Position numbers and translations under genes: made by a program
NCBI GenBank assembly: GCA_036381125.1
Contig: DASVDK010000296.1
Coordinates: 1-35,539, forward strand
Length of the DNA: 35,539 nt
Direction: 5' to 3'
Origin: DASVDK01 sp036381125 [NCBI: Thermodesulfobacteriota bacterium]
GTDB taxonomy: Bacteria > DASVDK01
The notes under the pieces: model-generated
The model's database searches: none
The model's input: only the letters and a program-made list of their open reading frames with translations
What the model was told of the DNA's origin: nothing
Shown: positions 8,083-15,625 of the stretch, one piece after another
Numbering within the stretch: position 1 is the stretch's first letter
Layout: every line of letters starts with the position of its first letter

Positions 8083-8972
8083 GGCCGGCCCCGCGGTCCG
8101 GCCGAGAGCCCCAGTTCCCGAAGGACCGGGCCGATCCGCGAGGGGACGTCCACGACGCGCGCGCCGCCCCTCGCCAGGGCGGCCATCTTGGCGGCCGCGC
8201 TCCCCTTCCCGCCCGACACGATGGCGCCCGCGTGCCCCATCCGCTTGCCGGGGGGGGCCGCCTGGCCGGCGACGAGCGCGACGACCGGCTTCGACATCCG
8301 CGGGACGTACTCGGCGGCCTCCTCCTCCATGCCGCCCCCGACCTCGCCCACGAGCACGATCGCCCGGGTCCGCGTGTCGGCCTCGAAGGCCCGGAGGACG
8401 TCGAGGTGGCTCGTCCCGTTGACCGCGTCGCCGCCGATCCCGACGAAGGCCGACTCGCCGAACCCGTCGCGCACGAGGTTGAGGCAGACGAGGGTGCCGA
8501 GGCTGCCGCTGCGCGAGACGACGCCGATCTCGCCGGGCCGGAAGATGTTGTCGGCCCAGGCCGGCATGATGCCGACGAAGGTCTCGCCCGGCGTGACCAG
8601 GCCGGGGCAGTTCGGTCCCACGACGCGCGCCCCCGCGTCGCGCGCCTCGGCGAGGACGGCCATGACGTCGTGCACCGGAATGTGCTCGGTGAGGACGACG
8701 ACCAGCTTCACGCCGGCGCCGATCGCCTCGAGGGCGGCCCCCTTCGCCGCCATCGGCGGCACGAAGAGGACCGACACGTCGACCGGACCGGCGGTCACGG
8801 CGTCGCGCACGCTGCCGAAGACCGGGACGCCCGAGACCGACTGGCCCGCCTTGCCGGGGCTCACGCCGGCCACCACGCGGGCGCCGTACTCGAGCATCCG
8901 CTCGGTCCAGAAGGAGGCCTCCCTGCCGGTGATCCCCTGGACGAGGATGCGGGCGTCGCGCCGCAGGATCAC
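8079..8972 (-). CDS. ADP-forming acyl-CoA ligase, alpha subunit (SucD-like)
   Basis: This 297-residue subunit carries the CoA-binding Rossmann domain and the ligase domain of the succinyl-CoA synthetase family. QGITGREASFWTERMLEYG and GVSPGKAGQ match the CoA-binding half, and RMGHAGAIVSGGKGSAAAK contains the phosphorylated histidine (His247). The start GTG at 8972 overlaps the beta-subunit stop (GTGA). Because it lies between an acylating sulfoacetaldehyde-type dehydrogenase and pta, the pair probably makes sulfoacetyl-CoA from sulfoacetate, CoA and ATP, instead of the single-chain AMP-forming SauT known in Cupriavidus. Succinyl-CoA or malyl-CoA ligase activity cannot be excluded by sequence alone. 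Confidence 0.9.
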   Translation of the reverse strand: MILRRDARILVQGITGREASFWTERMLEYGARVVAGVSPGKAGQSVSGVPVFGSVRDAVTAGPVDVSVLFVPPMAAKGAALEAIGAGVKLVVVLTEHIPVHDVMAVLAEARDAGARVVGPNCPGLVTPGETFVGIMPAWADNIFRPGEIGVVSRSGSLGTLVCLNLVRDGFGESAFVGIGGDAVNGTSHLDVLRAFEADTRTRAIVLVGEVGGGMEEEAAEYVPRMSKPVVALVAGQAAPPGKRMGHAGAIVSGGKGSAAAKMAALARGGARVVDVPSRIGPVLRELGLSAGPRGRP

Positions 8973-10099
8973 GACCGCTGCCTCGCGGCCTCGACGGCGG
9001 CCCTGACCGCGTCGTCCATCAGGTCGCAGGGGGTGATGCCGAGCCGCGCCTTCACGAGCTCGATCGCCCGCGCCTCGCCGGTCCCGTGGATGGAGAACGC
9101 GACCGGGAGGCTCGGCGCGAGCGCCTCCCACCCGGCCAGGAAGCCCTCGATGATCACGTCGGTGCGTGCGTAGGCGCCGCAGAGGTTCACCAGGAGGCTC
9201 TTCACGCGGGGGTTCGCGAGGACGAGACCGAGCGCCTCGGTGGCGCGCCGGTAGTTCTGGCCGCCGATCTCGAGGAAGTTGGCCGGCCGCCCGCCGAAGT
9301 GGGCGACCGCGTCCATCGTCGCCATGGTGAGCCCCGCGCCGTTGGCGAGGACCCCCACGTCGCCGTCGAGCTCGACGAAGAGGAGCCCCTGCTCGGCCCC
9401 CCGGCGCTCGAGCTCGGTCCCGGCGTGGGCCGGCTTCGGCAGCTCCGGGTGGCGGCCGACCGCGGCGTCGTCGATCACCACCTTCGCGTCGAGCGCCACC
9501 ACCCCGCCTCCCGGCTCGAGCGCGAGCGGGTTCACCTCGACCAGGTCGGCGTCGGTCGACCGGTAGACGGCGTAGAGCGTCGAGAGGAGCCGCGCGACGC
9601 CGGCGGCCGCGGGCCCGAGGCCGGCGCCGCCGAGCGCCGCCTCGGCCTCCGCGACCTCGAGCGGACGCCGGATGTCGAGCGGGCGCTGGATCACCGCGCC
9701 GGGCCGGACGGCGAAGGTCTCCTCGATGTCGACACCGCCCTCGGTCGAGAAGAGCAGCACCGGGCAGCGGCGCGCCGCGTCGGTCACGACGGCGGCGTAG
9801 AGCTCGCGCGCGATGTCGACCCGCGCCTCCACGCGCACCGCGTCCACGCGGAAGCCGGACACGTCGGATCCCAGGAGGTCCTGCGCCGCGACCCGGGCGT
9901 CGTCGGGAGTCGCGGCGAAGCGGATCCCCCCGCCCTTGCCTCGCCGCCCCGCCGGGACCTGGGCCTTGACGACGACCGGCCGCCCGACGGCCCGGGCGGC
10001 CTCGGCCGCCTCGTCGGCGGTGGTCGCCCTCGCCCCGCCGGGGACGCGTACGCCCGCCCGGGCCAGGATCGCCTTTGCCGCCCCTTCCTCGAGGAACAC
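8969..10099 (-). CDS. ADP-forming acyl-CoA ligase, beta subunit (SucC-like, ATP-grasp)
   Basis: This 376-residue protein is the ATP-grasp subunit that pairs with the SucD-like protein encoded next. An N-terminal ATP-grasp region has VVVKAQVPAGRRGKGGG and, later, DLVEVNPLAL; the C-terminal ligase domain has VGVLANGAGLTMATMD and PANFLEIGG. It starts at GTG 10099, three bases after the dehydrogenase stop, using a GGAG inside the end of that gene. Its length is a little below the usual 386-398. The role inferred from context is an ATP-dependent sulfoacetate-CoA ligase. The reaction is reversible in this family, so sulfoacetyl-CoA could also be cleaved to gain ATP. Confidence 0.9.
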   Translation of the reverse strand: MFLEEGAAKAILARAGVRVPGGARATTADEAAEAARAVGRPVVVKAQVPAGRRGKGGGIRFAATPDDARVAAQDLLGSDVSGFRVDAVRVEARVDIARELYAAVVTDAARRCPVLLFSTEGGVDIEETFAVRPGAVIQRPLDIRRPLEVAEAEAALGGAGLGPAAAGVARLLSTLYAVYRSTDADLVEVNPLALEPGGGVVALDAKVVIDDAAVGRHPELPKPAHAGTELERRGAEQGLLFVELDGDVGVLANGAGLTMATMDAVAHFGGRPANFLEIGGQNYRRATEALGLVLANPRVKSLLVNLCGAYARTDVIIEGFLAGWEALAPSLPVAFSIHGTGEARAIELVKARLGITPCDLMDDAVRAAVEAARQRS

Positions 10100-10102
10100 G
10101 CC

Positions 10103-11545
10103 CTAGCTCCCGTACCGCCGGAGGTAGTCGCCCCAGAGCGCCTCGTCGGTCGGCTCCTCGAGCGGGATCGGGCGCGACACCAGGGTGTAGTTGAGGAAGT
10201 GGGTGTAGGTGAGGTTCTCGTTGATGGAGTCGCCGCCCCAGATGCCGCAGGCGAGCGTGAGGGTGAACCTGAGCCCGTTGTCGAAGGCGCCGCCGTTGCC
10301 GATGCAGTGTGCCTGGTTCACGAGAACGCGGCCGACCTTGATCGTCACCGACTCGGCGAGCCGCCGGACGTGCTCGTCGTTCCGCGTGTGGATGCCGCAG
10401 GAGTGCCCCTTGCCCTGGTAGTCGAGGATGCCCGCCACGGTGCGGATCGCCTCGTCGAACTCGCCGTACCGGTAGAGCGTGAGGACGACCGACAGCTTCT
10501 CGCCCGAGAAGGGGTAGGCCTTCCCGTAGCCCGTCTCCTCGACCATCAGGAACGCGGCCTCCCTGGCCTCCGGGCTCGTGAGCCCGGCCAGCTCGGCGAT
10601 CCGGGCCGGCGGCTTCGCCACCACCTCGCGGTTGATGGCGCCGTTCGTCCACATCACGGCCCCGAGCCGCGCCTTCTCCTCGGGGGTGCAGAGGTAGCCC
10701 CCCTGCCTGCGCAGCTCGGCCACCATCCGGTCGTAGACGCCGGCCTGGATGACGAGGGCGTTCTCGGAGGAGCAGGAGGTCGCGTAGTCGAAGGTCTTGC
10801 TCTTGCGGATCTTCACCGCCGCCGACGCGAGGTCGGCCGTCTCGTCCACGATGACCGCCGCGTTGCCCGTGCCGGCCGAGACGGCCGGGCGGCCGCTGCG
10901 GTAGGCCGAGCGGACCTTCGGCTGCCCGCCGGTGACGAGCACCAGGTCCACCTGCTTCATCAGCTCGTCCCCGAGGGCGCGGGAGCGCTTCGGGTTCGGG
11001 GCCTTCAGCACCTGCACGATGTCGAGCGGCGCGCCGACCTTCTTCAGCTCCTCGTGGACCAGGCGGACGACCTCGAGGCAGGTCTTCTCGCCCGAGGGGT
11101 GCGGGGAGAGGACGATGGCGTTGCGCCCCTTGAGGACGCACATGATGTTGTGGACCGGAGTCGCGGCCGGGTTCGTGAGCGGGACGAACGCCCCCACCAC
11201 GCCGATCGGCTTGGCGATCTTGACGAGGCCCCGCGCGGGGTCCTCCTCGACCACGCCGACCGACTTCGCCCCCGTGAGGTCGCGCATCGTCCCCTTGGTC
11301 TTGCGTCGCAGCTTCGAGACCTTGTCCTCGAGGCGGCCGAGCCGGCTCTCCTCCCACGCCATCCGCCCGAGCGCCTCGGCGTTCGCGTAGCCGGCCCAGG
11401 CGGCGCCGGCCACGACCGCGTCCGTACGCGCCTGGTCGAACGTCTCGAACTCCGCCTGTGCCGCGCGCGCGCGGGCGACGAGGTCGCGGACGTACTGCTG
11501 CTCGTTCACGTCGAGAACCGCCGTCCCGGACACCGTCGTCTCCAC
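10103..11545 (-). CDS. sauS: CoA-acylating aldehyde dehydrogenase, probable sulfoacetaldehyde dehydrogenase (SauS-like)
   Basis: This 480-residue enzyme belongs to the CoA-acylating aldehyde dehydrogenases. The NAD-binding region contains PIGVVGAFVPLTNPAATP, and the catalytic Cys258 lies in FDYATSCSSENALVI. GHSCGIHTRN and ACGIWGGDSINENLTY are typical of the acylating group. The GTG at 11545 has an AGGAGG ribosome site seven to eight bases upstream, and the long open frame further upstream is antisense and rejected. SauS of Cupriavidus reduces sulfoacetyl-CoA to sulfoacetaldehyde; adjacency to xsc, pta and a CoA ligase makes this the best assignment. Acetaldehyde or another short aldehyde is the alternative. 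Confidence 0.88.
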   Translation of the reverse strand: METTVSGTAVLDVNEQQYVRDLVARARAAQAEFETFDQARTDAVVAGAAWAGYANAEALGRMAWEESRLGRLEDKVSKLRRKTKGTMRDLTGAKSVGVVEEDPARGLVKIAKPIGVVGAFVPLTNPAATPVHNIMCVLKGRNAIVLSPHPSGEKTCLEVVRLVHEELKKVGAPLDIVQVLKAPNPKRSRALGDELMKQVDLVLVTGGQPKVRSAYRSGRPAVSAGTGNAAVIVDETADLASAAVKIRKSKTFDYATSCSSENALVIQAGVYDRMVAELRRQGGYLCTPEEKARLGAVMWTNGAINREVVAKPPARIAELAGLTSPEAREAAFLMVEETGYGKAYPFSGEKLSVVLTLYRYGEFDEAIRTVAGILDYQGKGHSCGIHTRNDEHVRRLAESVTIKVGRVLVNQAHCIGNGGAFDNGLRFTLTLACGIWGGDSINENLTYTHFLNYTLVSRPIPLEEPTDEALWGDYLRRYGS

Positions 11546-11556
11546 CGTGCTCCCTC

Positions 11557-12864
11557 CTACCAGTAGGTCAAGGCGTCCCGATAGATCCCCTTGAGGTCGT
11601 CCATGGTGATCTCGCGGGGGGCGTTGTGCAGGAGTCGCTTCTGGGGAAACGACCCCTCGGCCAGCGCGTCGATGTCGGCTTCCGAGTACCCCACCTCCCG
11701 CAGGCCGTTCGGCATGTGGGTCGCCTTCATGAGCCTGATGATGGTGTCGGCCAGGAGCCGGCCTGCGTCCCGGAGGTCCACGTCGGTCGTGTCGGCGCCG
11801 AGGAGCCCCGCCGCCTCGATGTGGCGCTCCGGGCAGGCCGGCGCCGTGAAGCGGAAGACGGCCGGCGCGTTCAGGATGACCGACATGCCGTGGGGGACCA
11901 TCGGCTTGGCCGGGTAGTCCTTCGCCCGGAAGTCGCGCACCATGCCGGACACGGAGTACGACATGCCGTGCGGCGCGTGGCAGCCCGCGTTGCCGAAGCC
12001 GATGCCGGCCAGCGTGGCCGCGAACATCATCTGCTCGCGCGCCTCGACGTCGTTCGGGTCGTTGACCGCCCGGACGATGTACCGGCCGGTGAGCCGCATC
12101 GCCTCGGCGCAGGCGATGTCGCTGTACGGGTTGGCCCCCTGCGAGGCCGGCCGCTGCCTCGGCTGGGCCGACCGGGCCCGCCTGGTGAAGGGCAGCGCCG
12201 TGTACGACTCGACCGAGTGGCAGAGGACGTCGAAGCCGCTGCACGCCACCACGGTGGCCGGCATGGTCTTCGTCACGGTGGGGTCGATGAGGCCGAGGAC
12301 CGGCCGGATCCGCCTCGACACGATCCCGGTCTTCGCGTGCATCGACGTGAGGTCGAAGATCGCGATCGGCGTGCACTCGGACCCGGTGCCGGAGGTGGTC
12401 GGCACGGCGATCAGCGGCTTCACCGGGCCGGGCACCGGCTTCGCCTTCCCGATGGGGGCGTTCACGTAGTCGAGGAAGTCGGCCGGGTACGTGGCGTAGA
12501 GGTTCGCCGCCTTGGCCGTGTCGATCACCGACCCCCCGCCGACGGCCACGTACCCGTCGAACTTCCCCTCCGTGGCGAACGCCGCCGCCTGCTTGAACGA
12601 CGCGTCGGTCGGCTCGACCGTGACCTGGTCGTAGAGGATGACCTCCACGCCGGCCCGGGCGAGCGACTCCTGCACGACGGCGACGTGCTCGGTCTTCGCC
12701 AGGTTCGCGTCGGTGAGGAGCATGACGCGCGTCATGCCGTGCACCTGCGCGTCGTCGCCGATCTCCCGGAGCACGCCCGGACCGTACTTGACCGCGTTCG
12801 CGTCCACGGAGAAGGCCGTGTCGCCTCCCTCCGCGAATGCGTAGTACCCGAATCCACAGGCCAT
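11557..12864 (-). CDS. Iron-type alcohol dehydrogenase, hydroxyacid-oxoacid transhydrogenase branch
   Basis: This 435-residue protein is a group III (iron-type) alcohol dehydrogenase. It resembles the ADHFE1 hydroxyacid-oxoacid transhydrogenase branch: [11 protein letters not shown] at the N-terminus, [19 protein letters not shown] for NAD binding, [14 protein letters not shown], and metal ligands in [12 protein letters not shown] and [14 protein letters not shown]. The ATG at 12864 has a GGAGG site. It sits between xsc and the acylating dehydrogenase, so it may interconvert isethionate and sulfoacetaldehyde, feeding Xsc. That substrate is inferred only from context; a transhydrogenase handling 4-hydroxybutyrate-like acids is the alternative suggested by homology. 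Confidence 0.85.
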   Translation of the reverse strand: MACGFGYYAFAEGGDTAFSVDANAVKYGPGVLREIGDDAQVHGMTRVMLLTDANLAKTEHVAVVQESLARAGVEVILYDQVTVEPTDASFKQAAAFATEGKFDGYVAVGGGSVIDTAKAANLYATYPADFLDYVNAPIGKAKPVPGPVKPLIAVPTTSGTGSECTPIAIFDLTSMHAKTGIVSRRIRPVLGLIDPTVTKTMPATVVACSGFDVLCHSVESYTALPFTRRARSAQPRQRPASQGANPYSDIACAEAMRLTGRYIVRAVNDPNDVEAREQMMFAATLAGIGFGNAGCHAPHGMSYSVSGMVRDFRAKDYPAKPMVPHGMSVILNAPAVFRFTAPACPERHIEAAGLLGADTTDVDLRDAGRLLADTIIRLMKATHMPNGLREVGYSEADIDALAEGSFPQKRLLHNAPREITMDDLKGIYRDALTYW

Positions 12865-12909
12865 GGTGAGGGCCTCCGTCCGCGAGGCCGGGCTCGGGCC
12901 CGGCCCCGC

Positions 12910-14622
12910 CTATTGCCTGTACCTGGGGAGGTACCGGACCGGCTTCTTGAGGGCGTCGCGGCGGAACGGATCGGCCAGCTCCTCGCCGTCCACCATGATG
13001 TCGAGGACCGTCGGCCGCCCCGACCGAAGCGCCGCGGACACGGCGTCGCGCACCTCGCCCGGGTGCTCGATCCGGTGTCCGTCGGCCCCCATTGCGCGCG
13101 CGACCGCCGCGAAGTCGGGGTTCTTCAGATTGGTCCCGATGAAGCGGTTGTCGTAGTAGTCGATCTGGTTCTTCTTCTCGGCGCCCCACTGCATGTTGTT
13201 GAAGACGCAGGCGACGACCGGGATGTTCTCCTGGACGGCCGTGATGACCTCCTGCAGGCTCATCCCCCACGCCCCGTCGCCGACGATGGCCACGACCGGG
13301 CTCTTCGGCTCGGCGACCTTGGCGCCGAGGGCGGCCGGGTAGGCGAAGCCGCAGTTGCCGAAGGAGAGCGCCGCCAGGAAGCGCCGCGGCCTCTCGAACC
13401 CGAGGAAGCTGTTGGAGGTGGAGCAGACGTTGCCGATGTCGGTCGTGACGATGGTGTCGGGCGTGAGCGCCGCCGCCAGCTCCCTGAGGGCCCGCTTCGG
13501 GCTCATCGGCGTGCGCGACGAGGACGCCAGCTCGTCGAGCTCCTTCTGCCACTTCGCGTTCTCGGCCGCCACGAGCGCCCGGCGCTCCGCATCGGGCCTG
13601 CGCGCGCCGCCGTCGAGCGCCGTGAGCCGCGAGAGGATCTCCCGGGCCGCCTCCCTCGCGTCGCCCACGATGCCGCAGGCGATCGGCTTGGTGAGCCCGA
13701 GCTGCCGGTGGTCGATGTCCACCTGGATGATCTTCGCGGTCTTCGGGAAGTAGTCGAAGCCGTACTGGGGGAGCGTCCCGAAGATCGACAGCCGGGTGCC
13801 GAGGGCGAGGACCACGTCGGCCTTCGAGATGAGCTGCATCGCCGACTTCCACCCGCAGTAGCCGAGCGGGCCCGCCATGAGCGGGTGCGACGCCGGGAAG
13901 GCGTCGTTGTGGAGGTAGGACGTCACGACCGGCGCCGTGAGGTACTCGGCCAGGGCCTTCACCTCCGCGATGCCGTCGGCGATGACGACCCCCTGCCCGG
14001 AGATGATCACCGGGAACCTCGCGTCCTTGAGAATCCGCGCCGCCGCGTCGAGCGACGCGGCGCCGCCCGGGCCCCGATCGGCCCACCGGTACTGCTCGGG
14101 CCTCAGGATCTCGGTGTCGATCTCCGCATAGAAGAAGTCGCGGGGGATGTCCACCTGGGCCGGGCCGCGCTCGGCGATCGCGATCCGGAACGCCGTCCGG
14201 ACCGACTCGGCGATCCGGTCGGGCCGCGGCACGCGCACCTGGTACTTCGTGATCGGCTGGAAGATCGGGAGCTGATCGGTCTCCTGGAAGCCGTTCGTCC
14301 CGACCATCGTCGTCGAGGCGGCCGGCGAGAGCATGACGACCGGCGTGTGCGCGTGGTACGCCGCCGCGATCCCCGTGACCATGTTGGTGATCCCGGGGCC
14401 GTTCTGGGCCGTGCAGACGCCCGGCTTCCCCGACACGCGGGCGTAGCCGTCGGCCATGTGCGCCGCCGTCTGCTCGTGACGGACCGGCAGGAATCGGATC
14501 TCCGCCTTCGGGAAGATGTCGAGGGCGTCCATGAACGCCGACCCGACGATCCCGGTGATCACCTCGGTCCCTTCGGCGCGCAACTGCTCGACCAGCGCCT
14601 CGCTGGGGCTCATCACTGGCAT
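12910..14622 (-). CDS. xsc: Sulfoacetaldehyde acetyltransferase
   Basis: Xsc is a thiamine-diphosphate enzyme that cleaves sulfoacetaldehyde with phosphate to acetyl phosphate and sulfite, breaking the C-S bond. The 570-residue protein has the N-terminal cofactor Glu (Glu50 in RHEQTAAHMADGYAR), the middle domain with SYLHNDAFPASHPLMAGPLG and LGTRLSIFGTLPQYGFDY, and the ThDP-binding GDGAWGMSLQEV followed by NNMQWGAEKKNQ. The C-terminal PFRRDALKKPVR is typical of Xsc and not of acetolactate synthase. The ATG at 14622 follows GGGAGGAAG. It is slightly shorter than most Xsc (about 590-600). It is the first enzyme gene after the regulator. Confidence 0.95.
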   Translation of the reverse strand: MPVMSPSEALVEQLRAEGTEVITGIVGSAFMDALDIFPKAEIRFLPVRHEQTAAHMADGYARVSGKPGVCTAQNGPGITNMVTGIAAAYHAHTPVVMLSPAASTTMVGTNGFQETDQLPIFQPITKYQVRVPRPDRIAESVRTAFRIAIAERGPAQVDIPRDFFYAEIDTEILRPEQYRWADRGPGGAASLDAAARILKDARFPVIISGQGVVIADGIAEVKALAEYLTAPVVTSYLHNDAFPASHPLMAGPLGYCGWKSAMQLISKADVVLALGTRLSIFGTLPQYGFDYFPKTAKIIQVDIDHRQLGLTKPIACGIVGDAREAAREILSRLTALDGGARRPDAERRALVAAENAKWQKELDELASSSRTPMSPKRALRELAAALTPDTIVTTDIGNVCSTSNSFLGFERPRRFLAALSFGNCGFAYPAALGAKVAEPKSPVVAIVGDGAWGMSLQEVITAVQENIPVVACVFNNMQWGAEKKNQIDYYDNRFIGTNLKNPDFAAVARAMGADGHRIEHPGEVRDAVSAALRSGRPTVLDIMVDGEELADPFRRDALKKPVRYLPRYRQ

Positions 14623-14666
14623 GAACTGGCTTCCTCCCTGTTCGACGTGACGGTCGCGGACACGCG

Positions 14667-15461
14667 TCAGGATCGGCCGCGGCCCTCGCGCGACGCCTCG
14701 AGATACGCGCCGAGCTGGTCGGCCGCGGCGCGGAGATCGCCGAGGTGCTCGCGGGCCCTCGCGAGCGGCAGCCGGGCGCTCGGCGCCGAGACGGCGAGCC
14801 CCGCCAGCACCTTGCCCCGCCCGTCCCGCACCGGCACGGCGACACAGCAGACCCCGGCCAGGAACTCCTCGTTGTCCTCGGAGTGGCCGCGCGCCCGCGT
14901 GACGGCCAACTCGTCCTCGAGCCGGGCCCGGCTCGTGAGCGTGTTGCCGGTGCGAGGCTCGAGCGCCGCCACCATGAGGAGCCGCTCGCGCACCGCCTTC
15001 GGGGCGAAGGCGAGGAGTAGCTTCCCGATGGCGGTGCAGTGGATCGGCACCCGGCTGCCCGGCTTGAGCTCCATCCGCAAAGGCCACGACGACTCGACGC
15101 GCTCGAGGTACATCACCTCCCCCCCGTGCAGGACGCCGAGGTTCACCGTCTCGCCGAGCCGCTCCGAGAGCCGCTTGAGCACCGCCCGCCGGTTGCGGTG
15201 GACCGGAGCGGTCCGCAGCGCGTTCAGCGCCAGGCCGTCGAAGCGGCCCGCCACGACGTAGCGGCGCGCGAGGGGATCGCGCTCGATGAGCCCCTCCCCT
15301 TCGACGAGGGCGGCGAGGCGGTGCACCGTCGCCTTGGGCAGGCCGACCGCCCGGCTCAGCTCGGCCAGGCTGAGCGGCGCATCGGCCCCGGCCACGGCCG
15401 CGAGGATCCGCAGCGCCCGCACGACCGGCGAGTCAGCGGGGGATCCGTTTGTTCCACTCAC
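14667..15461 (-). CDS. IclR-family transcriptional regulator of the sulfonate operon
   Basis: This 264-residue regulator has an N-terminal winged helix-turn-helix (LSLAELSRAVGLPKATVHRL, residues about 31-50) and a C-terminal IclR effector domain with YLERVESSWPLRMELKPG, HCTAIGKLLLAF and the cysteine pair in GVCCVAVPV. It starts at GTG 15461. It lies 44 bases upstream of xsc on the same strand, so it probably heads the operon and controls its own promoter. Two GAAC/GTTC palindromes around that promoter are likely binding sites. The effector could be a C2-sulfonate or an intermediate, which the sequence cannot show. Confidence 0.93.
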   Translation of the reverse strand: MSGTNGSPADSPVVRALRILAAVAGADAPLSLAELSRAVGLPKATVHRLAALVEGEGLIERDPLARRYVVAGRFDGLALNALRTAPVHRNRRAVLKRLSERLGETVNLGVLHGGEVMYLERVESSWPLRMELKPGSRVPIHCTAIGKLLLAFAPKAVRERLLMVAALEPRTGNTLTSRARLEDELAVTRARGHSEDNEEFLAGVCCVAVPVRDGRGKVLAGLAVSAPSARLPLARAREHLGDLRAAADQLGAYLEASREGRGRS

Positions 15462-15463
15462 CG

Positions 15464-15476
15464 GAACGTCTCGTTC
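15464..15476. promoter_or_regulatory. Palindrome GAACG-TCT-CGTTC, candidate IclR operator 1
   Basis: A perfect 5-bp inverted repeat with a 3-bp spacer lies three bases upstream of the iclR GTG start, downstream of the likely promoter. GTTCC/GGAAC half sites also occur just inside the gene (15451-15467). It shares GAAC/GTTC half sites with the palindrome at 15528-15540, though with a different spacing. A site here would block transcription start or elongation. Confidence 0.5.
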
Positions 15477-15489
15477 TGTTCACTGGATC

Positions 15490-15519
15490 AGCATGGAGTA
15501 CGGCAGCGGGCCGTGTCAA
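15490..15519 (-). promoter_or_regulatory. Candidate sigma70-type promoter for iclR and the sulfonate operon
   Basis: Read on the minus strand, a consensus -35 box TTGACA (15514-15519) is followed after 18 bases by CATGCT (15490-15495) as a weak -10. Start of transcription would be near 15483, giving a leader of about 22 bases before the iclR GTG. Only the -35 is strong. It is the only good promoter seen ahead of the 15-kb minus-strand gene run. Confidence 0.5.
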
Positions 15520-15527
15520 CGCTTTTC

Positions 15528-15540
15528 AGAACGTGGTTCT
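15528..15540. promoter_or_regulatory. Palindrome AGAAC-GTG-GTTCT, candidate IclR operator 2
   Basis: A perfect 5-bp inverted repeat with a 3-bp spacer lies just upstream of the -35 box of the iclR promoter. Its centre is 64 bp from the centre of the other palindrome, close to six helical turns. An upstream site next to the -35 is where IclR-type activators often bind. Confidence 0.5.
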
Positions 15541-15570
15541 TTCGCTGCGTCGCGGCCCGAGGCGAGCCGG

Positions 15571-15593
15571 CGTCCGACGCGCCTCGTCGGACG
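15571..15593 (-). terminator. Hairpin downstream of the SDR gene
   Basis: A perfect 9-bp inverted repeat (CGTCCGACG / CGTCGGACG) with a 5-base loop starts about 33 bases after the SDR stop. It lacks a T-run, so factor-independent termination is uncertain. Its place between the SDR gene and the iclR promoter suggests it separates the two transcripts. Confidence 0.4.
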
Positions 15594-15625
15594 GGGCGTC
15601 TCGAGGCGGGCGGCGCGACGCCGCG

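Noticed and set aside
12910-14622. Acetolactate synthase
   Set aside because: Same thiamine-diphosphate fold, but HNDAFPASHPL, WGAEKKNQ and the PFRRDALKKPVR tail are those of Xsc.
11458-15261. 1267-residue plus-strand open frame opposite xsc and its neighbours
   Set aside because: Low-complexity Arg/Val/Asp/Leu composition and no domain; it mirrors several real genes on the other strand.
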